Positions 34,594-46,200 of a DNA stretch of 64,000 bases are shown here, piece after piece (positions within the stretch are counted from its first letter, which is position 1; every line of letters begins with the position of its first letter). The translations under genes were made by a program, and so were the position numbers. The stretch lies in contig NC_020167.2 in assembly GCF_000224145.3 (NCBI RefSeq), positions 3,711,027-3,775,026 on the forward strand. Direction: 5' to 3'. The notes beneath the pieces were generated by a model, which made no database searches, was not told the origin of the DNA, and saw only the letters and a program-made list of their open reading frames with translations. The DNA comes from Ciona intestinalis (lineage: Eukaryota > Chordata > Ascidiacea > Phlebobranchia > Cionidae).

Positions 34594-37500
34594 ATGAGAT
34601 GTATGGTTAATGTTAGAAGGTGTATACCATGGACGATACTAACTGCTGTTCTAAGCACGATCGCTTGCATCTTGTTATACTCTAAAAAACTGCAATGGAC
34701 TGAATCAAGTTTATTGCTGTTTCAACACCAAAGAAGCTCAGGCGTAAAGTATGTTGTAAACGCTGGCTTCACTGTTAAAACCACAGCTACACAACATGGT
34801 ATGTGTTCATTTGAACGTACATTGGTTGCTTGTATAAATGGTCTAAGGATCTATTAGCAGGACAATGATGGTTTAAAACTTAAAACATATAAGTATCACG
34901 ATAATCCCAGCAATTCGAAGGATGAACAATAATATTTAAATCCTAAAGTAAACTTTCCTTCGTGTCGACATAATCAATATCTATTACATTGAATTTAGGC
35001 GTCGGCACTGTAACGACGGAAACTTCCAGCAGTGTGATAGATACGTTACGTTCTGATGTCGTACTGGTCACAAAAGTAACAAATATACTGGAACCAAAAA
35101 CTCATGAGGTGAGAAGACTGTTGTGTCGCAAATGTTGTTTTTATTTGCCACTTTTATTTGTCGGAATTACAAATCGCGAAGTCAATTTAAATTCAATAGG
35201 CCTACTCTTCAAATTTCTCATAAATGTATTTTGTAGGACCCTTGTTTACTTGCTATGACTGCATATACAGCATATGGGCAAAGCTGACAGATTTGTGGTA
35301 AAGATAAATCGAAAACCATTTATTGAGATTATGGTTTTACAAGCTTACACTTGTAAAAAACTGCTTACATAGTGTTATGACTGGACTACAACAACAAGTC
35401 ACCCTATTCACTAAGCCCACGTTTTATAAGAAGACCTGACAGATATAACGCATCGGTTGAGGAAAACACGTTAAACACGTATGTGCTACGTTGTGGGTAT
35501 GAAGGCTTTGACTCCACAATCCACATATAAGGGCTTTAAGCCCCCCTTTTCAAGTCTCGTCGGTTTCTATGCCGTTGGACTGATTACAGTAATTTGCACG
35601 TTTTCCATTTCTCTTTCGATTCGCTTTTTACTGTACAAAGTTAGTTCTCGTTTAATCGTGTTGTTAAACGGTTGTGTAATTGTTTTATTGATAGTGCAAA
35701 GTGTTATTTCAGTCGGTGTACGTTTACAAGATGCGCGGTTTTCCTAAGTGGTTACACTGCATCAGTGTACGTTAACTCGTTGATCTGTCATTGCTGCTTT
35801 TATATGTTAGGACGTCTGTTTTTTATATTTGCTTTTATTCAAACGACATACGATTTTATGCAGTGGTTTTAGTTTAGAGCAGACTACGACAGACAAGCCC
35901 CGCGATTGTCCGTTCAGGCAACGTCCCGGAAAAAACACCTCAATCACGTAGCATGTAAACCTTTTACATAAAGGCATCTTTTAACGCGGTTAATTAATTC
36001 CATAGACCCAACAGAAGCGGGACTGTCCTTTGAAAATCTACCAGGACGTTACGAACATTAAACCACGCGTATCACTTGACCCAAACAAGTTTCTTCTTCC
36101 GTGGTTACTATGGGGACCTAATAATCAATTGGTTGGATTTCGGGAGTCAGTTTTTCTAGCAATCAAACTCAACAGGTAATGAATTCACTCTAAACTTTGT
36201 TGTTGAAATTTCATTGAGCTGAGTTACTACGTCCGTTACTCCCTTCTCATTGTATTTTGAGTTACACCCGAAAACGTGAATAGCGTGTTTTTAACGGTAT
36301 TTCCAAAACCCGTTTTTTATGACTTTTAAAATCAAGGAAGTTTACAGAAGTAAGTGAAAACCTATGGACATATGGTAGGCTGGTGGAAAATGAGGCAACT
36401 TTTCATCCTATCCTCTCGTCCTAGAATAATATAGAGTACTGTGGGGAAAGGTGGGACAGCTTTAGCACATAATATCCAAATATCCTGATCGTGTTTTAAA
36501 CAATTAACAATGGCCTGTGGGAGTCGTGAGGCTACGGTTTTGTAATTCTTTGAATGTTCTTTGTTTACTACCAAATGGGACGAGAAATTAGAACAAAAAG
36601 GTGTCCCATCTTCCCCCACTCCACTATATAGATTGTTGTTAATTGTTTAAAACACGAACAGGACACACGATAATAATGTTAAAAGTGTCTCATCTTACCC
36701 AACAAAACTGTGTTTAAAATTAAATAAAAATAAACAAGTCTACAGAACATTGGTGATACCACATTTTGCACCTCAATACAACGACCACGGTCGACAAGGA
36801 CTGCGTGTGGTGTCAGCATTCAACAGGATTAATGTACCTGCTCTGGCAGGCTTCATATCAACCATTTCAATACAAGAGTTTCAAGAGAAATGCAATCGAA
36901 AGCTGGACGTTATATTCCAGGTTTTCGGTATTAGTTCAGATTATATCATTGGTGACTGGTAAATTTCCGCTTGGTCACTTTCCCATTCTCTGCTATTTAA
37001 AGTGTACAAAGTATTCTGTGATACCATTTTTAATGACTCTTTTGGAGTTAAATCTGTATCAGAATTTTCTTGTTAATTACTAAAACATTATAATTTGTAA
37101 CCCGTACATATTTTCCTGTCGCCCATACCTTTGAGGAATTGGCAAGCTTTAAAATCCGGTGAGGTCCATTCGGTAGCAGCACCAAAGGTGTTGGACTTCG
37201 GACCATAGGATAGACGAACCCCTACATATACTAACACTAAACTTTTCGTATAGAACCGACCAAGGTGGTGTTTTGCGTTGAGGGAAGCAGAAGAACTTAC
37301 TGGAGTCGATATTTTTGGGGTGAAATCGCCTCCAGGAGCAAGCGGAAGAGTTACATTTGACCGTAACCAGACTGGATGTGACATTCCAGACATTGCAACT
37401 TACCCGAGCACAGTAGTACACAACACAGTGCATGATTCAAAGAAGTTGGACAAAATATTTAAGTAAGCCATCTCCAGTTTGACTTTTTTGGCATTTTAAA

Positions 37501-39145
37501 ATTTTCGCTGCCTAATTTAATAAACATTTAGTAGGGTGAGAGAAGATGGGACACCTTTAGCACATAATATATAAATATCCTGATCGTGTTTTAAACAACC
37601 AGCAACGGTCTATATAGGATTCGTAAGGATACGGTTTTATAATTGTTTGTATGTTCTTTGTTTACTATAAAATGGAACGAGAAAATAGAATCAAAAGGTG
37701 TCCCATCTTTCCCAGACCTCCTATACATATAGCACTGTGGGGAAGGAGGGATACTGGTAAGACCTGTTTTAAACAATTAGCAACGCTATTTTAAACTTCC
37801 GGGGCTACGGTTATATAATGTAAATATTGTTTGTTTGCTATACCCGATTGGACGAAAAATGAGAACGAAACACGTCTTATTTTATCCCACTCTTCCATAA
37901 GTGCAAAACAACACATTTCCATCAACATTGCTATGTTGGATTTGGTGTATTGGACAATTATATAGTAGGGTGGGGACACACGGGACACCTTTTCATTCCA
38001 TTTGGTATAGACAAAGAACATTAAAAGAATTAGAAAACCGTATACTCACTCTCATAGACCGATGTAAATTGTTTAAAACACGATGAATTTTTGGATATTA
38101 TGTGCTAAAGATGTCCCGTCTTCCCCATCCTACTATATGAAAACCCGCCTTATCCTGTTGTAGTTCGTCAGCAAAATGTGCCATGTTCCTGTACCCGTTC
38201 AAATCCTTATCGTTGCCGACAATGGGCGAACCGCTGCCTATCGAGTTACATAACGCTACCAAGGTCGAACAGATGACGTCATCGGAGAACATACACAGTG
38301 CAAAAGATGACGTCATACTTGCTGCGATAGAACACGTCACGACAAGGCCGGTGTATGTTGAGAAAATAGCCGAGAACTTTATTCGTGACATCATGAAAGT
38401 ACATGATTTTGTAAGCGTTCATTGGAGGTGGGTATAGGTAGACATGTTTGTTATTTCCATATTTGTAACAACTATAGTAGGGTGGGGAAAGATGGGACAC
38501 ATTTTCATTTCATTTTCTTGTCTCATGTGTTAGTAAACAAAGAACAACTGTATCCTCACGAATTCAAAACACTGTTCTTAATTGTTTAAAATACGATTAG
38601 GATATATTATGTGCTAAAGGTGTCCCATCTCCCACCACCCCACTTTATTATTTTATTTCAGGTTTGATAAGGAGATGGTTGATACGATGTGCTCGTTGAA
38701 CAGCAAAGATGTAATATGCAATGTAACTTTCACGCCTAATCACCTAGCCCATGCAATTCTTGCCATTCAAAGTCACATTTTCAGCACCCAACGTCTTCCA
38801 GTGTACATTGCAGCACCACCAACGCTGTCGCAGTTCATACAACAGGTTCGGGAGATTCTAGAAAATCGAACAGCAAACAACACAATGGGCACCGCCCATA
38901 AATTAGTATGGGATTTAAGCGATTTAAAGCAGTACACAAATGAAAACTATTCTCCCGAACTCTGCCCTGACATTCGGCCGACGCCAAACGATTTCCTTTC
39001 TCTCGCGGAGATGGAAATATGCTCAAGGAGTACTTCGTTTCTATTTTCTCGATTTTCTTCGTGGTCTGCAATGGTGCTGCATTCTAGACCAAAAAAGTCT
39101 TTCCCTTACGATCGATCAGCTTTTGATCTTTCCGTATCACCGTGA
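34594..39145 (+). CDS. Type II membrane O-fucosyltransferase-like protein (538 aa)
   Basis: Putative GDP-fucose protein O-fucosyltransferase superfamily enzyme of the secretory pathway; acceptor unknown. Exons: 34594-34798, 34999-35108, 36006-36175, 36746-36920, 37254-37462, 38164-38427, 38662-39145; phases agree, 538 codons. A short basic N-terminus and one hydrophobic span (about residues 11-29, PWTILTAVLSTIACILLY) predict a Golgi/ER type II anchor. Family signs: KFLLPWLLWGPNNQL (position of the nucleotide-sugar G-x-x-N-Q loop), a TLVIPHFAPQYNDHG block, HWRFDKEM near residue 376 (the HxRxxxDM-type motif best known from plant-type O-FucT domains, where Arg binds GDP-fucose), and EICSRSTSFLFSRFSSWS near the C-terminus. 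It is not a clear POFUT1 or POFUT2 orthologue. Introns 5 and 6 are largely MITE sequence. Confidence 0.8.
36430..36628. mobile_element. MITE, ~195 bp family
   Basis: Full-length: TACTGTGGGGAAAGGTGGGAC at the left, GGTGTCCCATCTTCCCCCAC and TCCACTATA at the right. A partial second arm follows to about 36710 (TGTTTAAAACACGAACAGGA ... GTGTCTCATCTTACCC). In intron 3 of the O-fucosyltransferase-like gene. Confidence 0.9.
37529..37726. mobile_element. MITE, ~195 bp family
   Basis: TAGTAGGGTGAGAGAAGATG ... AAAAGGTGTCCCATCTTTCC, followed without spacer by another copy. In intron 5 of the O-fucosyltransferase-like gene. Confidence 0.9.
37727..37899. mobile_element. MITE, diverged copy
   Basis: CACTGTGGGGAAGGAGGGAT at the left and TTATTTTATCCCACTCTTCC at the right. 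Adjacent to the copy at 37529-37726. Confidence 0.7.
37961..38138. mobile_element. MITE, ~180 bp, inverted orientation
   Basis: TATAGTAGGGTGGGGACACA at the left, GATGTCCCGTCTTCCCCATC and CTACTATA at the right. It ends 25 bp before the acceptor of the exon at 38164. Confidence 0.9.
38474..38645. mobile_element. MITE filling most of intron 6
   Basis: TATAGTAGGGTGGGGAAAGA at the left, GGTGTCCCATCTCCCACCAC and CCCACT at the right. Occupies about 172 of the 234 bp between 38427 and 38662. Confidence 0.9.
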
Positions 39146-39585
39146 TAATGTAATACCTTGACTGCGTGCCTGCGACACTCAACTACAAACTAACGTGTCC
39201 AGGCCGTTGTACAACAACACTTAAAAACAATACCATTGTCTATCTAACATTTTCTCTGTAACAATTCTGTTATCGCAAGATAAACGTAAATATGTTTAGT
39301 TAACTTCAAGTTAAAACTTACTTTGTTACTTTTTATTTACCGTTATTCGTAATGTGAGTTCAATGAAGCGTGTATTGGTGTTCATGCGTTTACAGTTTAT
39401 GTCTCCTTTAAGCAATCAGCGCTGCCCGCATTACTCGGGTTTGGCTTTCTTCTTTCCTTTCCTATGTCCTTTAGTTGCAGTTGCATTGACTTTAAGTTTA
39501 GTATGCACGTTTAGTTTTACAGTCAGCATTTATAAATCCGCTTGAAGTTTATGGTTTTTCACCTAGTATTCTTCATATTAAGATG

Positions 39586-39784
39586 TATAGTGGGGTGGGG
39601 GAAGATGGGAAATATTTAGCACAAAGTATATAAATATCCTGATCGTGTTTTAAACAATTAACAATGGTCTACGAAAGTCGCGAGGATAAGGTTTTATAAC
39701 TCTTTGAATGTTCTTTGTTTACTACCAAAATGTACGAGAAAATAGAATGAAAATGTGTCCCATCTTCCCCCACCCTACTATATA
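39586..39784. mobile_element. MITE, ~195 bp family
   Basis: TATAGTGGGGTGGGGGAAGA ... TGTGTCCCATCTTCCCCCAC, CCTACTATA. Full-length with TA flanks. Confidence 0.92.
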
Positions 39785-40037
39785 AGTTATTTAAAATCCT
39801 AATGATGGCATCACGTTAATAGCCGCAAACAGTTTGTAAGTACTTTGTTGTTCTTTTAAAGTTGCGTTATTTAATCGTTCCTTTTTGCTATACAGAAAAC
39901 CACCCGTTGACTAATACGGAAACAATACAATACGAATATTTGCCATAGAAGCTTGGCGGTTATAATGGCCTGCTTATAATATTTTGATACTCAATATATT
40001 TCTTGGTAACTTTTTTCCGTTAAAAATACCAAACACT

Positions 40038-40043
40038 TTATTT
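40038..40043 (-). terminator. Polyadenylation signal, SLC39A gene
   Basis: AATAAA on the minus strand about 210 bp beyond the stop codon at 40254-40256. Confidence 0.5.
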
Positions 40044-40253
40044 TTACAAATGTTTAATTATGTATATTTTAGTAAACAAGGCTACGTATGGTATAGTATC
40101 TCTCAGAAGAATATATATTTCTACCAAAAACACAATTAAACTTTCTTAACACACACTTTTAGCTGATTTAGTAAAAAGGCTACGTATATTAACACTCAAA
40201 AGTATATATGTTTTTACAAAAAAGCGCAATTAAACTTTGTAAATCACACTTTT

Positions 40254-43200
40254 TTAGCTTGAAGGATTAATCGAGTTAACAAGTTGTTCCTCATAAAGTG
40301 CTATGAGGAAGAGAATCACCCACCCAAGGATCATTCCAAAGTTTTGAATACAAAACATAATGACCGGCTTATTGCTTCGTACCTCGGTCATCTCGTGCAG
40401 CTGCAGAATGTAATAAATTCATATATTGGATCAACAAACTGATAAGATCATGTAAGTAACCTTGTGCTGTTTTTAGTTTTTGCATAAGAAAAATGTGGTA
40501 GGGTGGGGTAAAATGGGTCACTTTTAGTGAGGATACGATTTTAGAATTGTTTCAATGTTCTTTGTTTACTACCAATTAAAACAAAAAAAAAGAATAAAAA
40601 GATGTCCCATCTTTTCCCACCATACTATATAACAACTTACAATGTCGACCAATGACACATAGAGAAACATTCCCGCTACGACAGCGAGAAGCCATTGTCT
40701 GACCGCCGTGTCATCCGATAGAACAAGTCCTATGTAAAGCCCAACAAAGCACCAACAGGCCGAGAAAAAGTTAAGAAACAATGCTTTCCATTTTGGCAAC
40801 CCGTTGTTGATGTAAATGGCAAAGTCAGCTGAAAGCGGTAAACTGTTAGTTAAGGTTTAAGCAAGATAAAAAAAACTTCAGTAACTAGCTTATTTTACTA
40901 AACACAGAATATCAGTTAACGGATAAAAAGTTAAGTAAGTATTACCAAATTCGTGTGGCAGTTCATGGCAGAAAATTGCAAGTGAAGTTCCAATGCCGGT
41001 TACCCAATTCACACCAAAGGCAGCTCCGATAGCAATACCGTCACCGAAGTTGTGGAAGGAATCACCCAGGAGGATCATGAGGCTCACCGAGTTAATACCT
41101 GGATATTTGCATGAGATAACTTTAGAGTATGAAATAAACGTTACAATGCTTTAATATTCATTGCAGCGGATGAAATAAATATTGGTCAAAGGTATTGACA
41201 CTAACACGATTGTGTTGTTCGGTTTGTAAAGGAGCTATAATTTCATAAACTTTAGCGTGACTGGCCAAAAAAGTAGTATAGTAGGATGGGGGAAGATGGG
41301 ACCCTTTTTTCATTCTATTTTTCCGTCCCATTTGGCAGTAAGCAAAAAACGTTCAATGAATATGAAACTGTATCCTTACGACTCCCATAGATGGTTGTTA
41401 GTTGTTTAAAACACAGTCAGGATAAGGCATTACCTAATGGACTTACCACAGAAAATTGGTTTGCTTTCTATCATTGACTCCGTATCATAAGAAGCCTGTA
41501 AAACAATTGAAATGTTCAACTTACTCTTGGTATATTTCTTTTTAAATTTCTAAATTTAAATTTCTTTTTTAAAAAAATAAAAGTATAATTATTTTAATCA
41601 GTCTAGACGTTTGTCTCAAAGGGTCGTGTTGTTTGTCATGAACGATTTCATTTTTGTCTCAAAAGGTCGTGTTGTTTTTCATGAAAGATTTCAAAGGGTT
41701 AATAAATTTAAGTCAGGTTTTACTTACAGTATCTGTTTGGTTTGCTTGGTCGCTTGTTGATGAATTTAACTGATGGATATTGTGGCTGTGTCCATGTTTG
41801 TTGGAAGTCGCTTCCATGTCAAAGTCAGGACCCCTTTCTTTTTGCTGGATGGAAAAAATAAAATAAAATATGAAGGAGCAGATAGTTACTTGCTTTGGTG
41901 AAAGACTTGAAAGTTTATCGACTTCAGTCAATGTACAATAAATTTTCAGACGTAGATTACATGCGGTGACCAGGACAATACTTGGGGTATATCGTATATG
42001 TTAATCATGGCCTACTAAAGATATCTTTAGTAGGCCATGTGTTAATCTGGCGACAATATACTCGTGCCGCTTATAGTTTTTATTAAAATTATTCTTGGTC
42101 GTCGGTAAACAACAGAACACTTACCAGACGTTGCAGTCGCACGACCTTTATTATGTTTTCAAACAAATAAAGTAAATACAGCCCTGCAATGACGACCACC
42201 AACTTGTATAAATAGGTGTAGTCATCGGTATGATCTTCTCCAGGTGTATGTGCGTGGATCCCAAGCACCTGTGACGTCATCAAGAGGCATGTTATGTTGT
42301 GTATGTAAAAATAACAAAAATCAACGGCTGACTAATCTCACCGACAGAGACGCAAGCTTGTGCGTCACTAATCAAACGGATTAGCCTCCATTTCGTAAAC
42401 GTCACGCAATACTAACTTTAGGACGCTTACCTCAGGAATGATGTGGAGAATTGCATCACCAGAGAGCGTCCCCACTCCGAGTGCCACAAAGAATTGTGTA
42501 ATCATTTTGAACACTGGTGAATTGAGGGTTGGGAACGTGAGGATGCCTACGAACGCTAACATGCTGATGACGACCACAGCCGCTGTACCGTAACCGAATT
42601 CTGAAATGGAGTTCAGTTTTAGCTCATGTTGCATTACAAATGAACACATTTAAACAACAATTTGCTTTTCTAATAAAGTATGCGGTGAAAACACATACTT
42701 TGCGCTTGTGTGTAATTGCTGCTTGTGGCTGCAGGTGTTGTGGTGTTGTCGGTAGCATTAACGAGACATGACGCGGAGGCGACTTGCTGCAGGAGACTTG
42801 GTGATACGCTCAGCATCTCGCTGCGTGTCATGTTGGTGGTGTAGCCATAAATGTTCTTCAGCTGATCTCTGGTGTAACACTGCGAGAAAAAATTGAGTCA
42901 CAGACAACAGTACGAAGTAGGCATGACACATAATGTAACTTGTGTTTATTTTTCTTAAATGTACCACCAACTGCTTATCACTTGTAGTGGATTTTTTGGG
43001 GGTCGCCGTGTAGTTACCTGGTCAGTTGTATGTATTGTAATTGTAAACCAACAACACAGCATTCCAATAAACTACAGAAACAAATATGTTTTTACAATTG
43101 AAGAGCTCTTACGTAAGATACTTTGCGCGATTCGTATGAAAGGCTGTGATAGCGCGACGATACCTTGTAGCAGGTCTGTAGTTCTTGTAGCGGAACGAAA

Positions 43201-46200
43201 ATAAATTTATAAATCTTATACCCTGACGTAGGTCCGAACAAGTTGAAAATTAATTTTTGTTGTTGACGATAATTTGTTAGATAGATAAAAGCGAACACGA
43301 ACATAATTTACCCTTTTTTCGTGATCATGTTCGTCAGTTTCCCTCTTTCGTCTGTGGTTGTGACCATCATGCCCGGTGTCGGTCGCAGGCTCAATCGGCG
43401 TGACGGACCCACCGGTGCTGTATGTTTGTCCAACCTGAAGCTTAGCAAGCAAAGCAGAAAACGCTGTAAACATATTGGAAATGTCATTAAAACTTTATGA
43501 GCATGAATCGATGTCAAAGCTGCAGGGCTGTTAGGCCCTTAACGTAGAGAATGGTCTAGGTTTTGCAATTTTTACGTTCGTATATACGAATTCTAAAAAA
43601 AGGTTTTACAAGTGACCTGCATCAGAAACAACGTCTCCTTCCACTCCCAAGCTTTCAAACAGCTCGTCTTCCATTTCGGATGGAGTTGGCAGGATACATT
43701 GGCCTTCGTATAAGTTCGCCAGTAGTTTATAATTAACATCTTCCGTGTGTTCGGTACAGTTGGTTCCAATTACTGTCGCGTAGTTGAAGCACTGTAAAAC
43801 ATTGCGCAAGAGTTAAAAACTCATTATAAAACCCAATACACATATTCCGCGCGATTGTATAGAAGTTAAACATTGCGACGGCAGCTCGTGTTTGGTGTTT
43901 TATTGTTTCTACAATCAAACGCTTGTACTGTTAAGAGGTTTTCAATTCGGGCTACGAGAACAATATACTTCAAACCTTTCAGCTTTTCGTCGACCAAAGA
44001 ATTTTTGTGAAACACTGCAATACCCTGTTCCGTGGTTAAAGGTTATCTGGTCGCACTGTTCATAAAGGTTACTCGGTCGCACTGGCGTATTAAGTTCGGT
44101 CGCACTGGCGTATTAGGTTTACAAAAGCGGGCGGCGTACAAACGACATACAAACGAAATACAACTTTCATAAAAAAATTCCACTGTCTGTCGGCCGGTCA
44201 GGGTTTCGGTGACGTTTTTTGAAAAATTGGTCGTGTTTAATATTAGAAAAACAACAATCAGGTCTGTTTTTCTAATTTTAAATTAACTTTATTACCGCCA
44301 TTTTTGAAATTTCTCCATTAAAACTGTGTTACATTATATATGTTCAAAAATGTAGAAAACCATATTGTTTTAGTCATATACTGCATAGTGAACTCAATCG
44401 TTTTGTCATAATGCTGTTGACATGTTGATTTGTTGTTGTTTTGATACAAAGCGTGTTCTGTTTATTACCTCACGCGGTACGACACATCGCACTACTTTGT
44501 TGTGAGGTCATTCGTACACGTTTAGTCAAAAAGGCAATCGTATTGCTAATTTGTTACCATGCGTAAACAGGAAAAAGGTAACCCAAACTTAACTACTGTT
44601 TATGGCAGAGTACATACGCTTAGGTACAAATGACGAAGTATTTCTCCCAAATGTGACTTTTAATTGGTAAATGAAAGGAAACGACCGAACAGTTTCAGAG
44701 CACATCGTAATACAACGCATTTCTTCGACTCACTGACTCTGTGAATCATTTGTTCTACACCAATATAGAATCTGCTCAGGATGTTTGGACCGCACCATCA
44801 CGAGTTTGCATTAGTTCAAACTGTTTGAGATTCAGCATTGTTAAGAAACAATCGGAACTTAAAGTCTTGGCTTTTCAAGTCGTCTTTAGTTGAGCAGTCT
44901 TTCTTAGATTAATAAACAGTCACAACAGAAGTTTTCACTTTGTTCTAGTTATGTCTAATGGAACTTGGCAGACGGAAGGTTCTGGGATAGGTGAACAGCA
45001 TCGCCTCCGGTACAGGTTTTGGTTGGCCGATACGGTAATCATATCTTGCTTGACCGCAGCTGCAACGTACGTGATTCTGGCCTTGGTATATTACGAAATA
45101 AAACGACGAAGAACCAGGAGTGACCGTCGCACATCCACACATAAAAAGGAGGAGAAATACGCAGCTGCAACCCGCATGCTATGCATCGCTGTAGCTTTGT
45201 TTTCTGTAGTGTATAACCTGCTAAAACTAGCCGCTCTTGACGTTGAGAAAACGTCGTATTACCGTAATGAAACAACACCGGCCGACCAATCTGTGTGTAA
45301 TGTGTTACCTAGACTGAAAGATTCCTTGCTCATTCTCGCTACCGGAATGGCGTTTTTGTTTCTATGGACACGACAGCGGGTGTTTTATATCAGCCCATCA
45401 CTGCGACTGCTGAACAATACAACTGTAAAGGTGTTGAGTTTTTTCCTGCTGATATTGTGGTTCTTATTTTCTTTACCCGCAGCAGCTGTACTCGCCACGT
45501 TGGTCCGCTATAAACACCACACACCAGGTGGATGCACAGTGGATATAGCCTCAGCTTTGGTTTACAAAACGCTGATCATAACTTGGGTCTGCGCATGCGC
45601 AGTTATGCAAATTGGTCTGCTCGGGTTATTTTTACGCCCAATACTGAAGCGTACTTCTATCAAAGGCTACACTACATTCAAGAAAAATCCACTTTCTTGT
45701 TCGTCAAAAGCGTATCTTCGTGTTTTCCGGCGAGTGAAACGCGCTGTCTTCCTAACTACCCTTTGCTTACTTTCAGATACAATGGCAGCCATATTGGTAA
45801 TTGTGTTGTACCGTCAGACAGGTAGCAGCTTTGGATCTTTGTACAGCATCAGTCTCACTGTAAACCTCATCAGTACAGTCGGTTGCTATGACAACTGGAA
45901 ACACATGATCTGGCCATGGTTCGACAGCTCCACCGTCACGGTAGAAACACACGGATTGTCTGTTCATGCAAGTCAAGATCACACCAAAGATTCCAATTAA
46001 CTAAAGTTCAAACCGCCAGAGCGTAATTTCCCTGAAGATTGGTGAGAATCGTGATGCGCATTAACATTTAAGCTTGTTTTTCACAAGTGATGCGTATTGG
46101 TTGTGTTTTAAGGTCCATAAAACTATCACAAGCAGCCTAGTATTCCAAAATAGCCAACGTGAAAACTGTCTATGCTGCAGAACTTTTGTAATGTTTTGTA

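Larger units (their letters stand above)
39146..40253. other. Convergent 3' interval, O-fucosyltransferase-like to SLC39A
   Basis: Holds both 3' UTRs, a full MITE at 39586-39784, and AATAAA on the minus strand at 40038-40043, about 210 bp past the SLC39A stop. No further gene is supported. Confidence 0.6.

Noticed and set aside
35481-35872. Plus-strand ORFs of 66-88 codons between O-fucosyltransferase-like exons 2 and 3
   Set aside because: They lie in an intron whose flanking exons join in phase without them, and show no family similarity.
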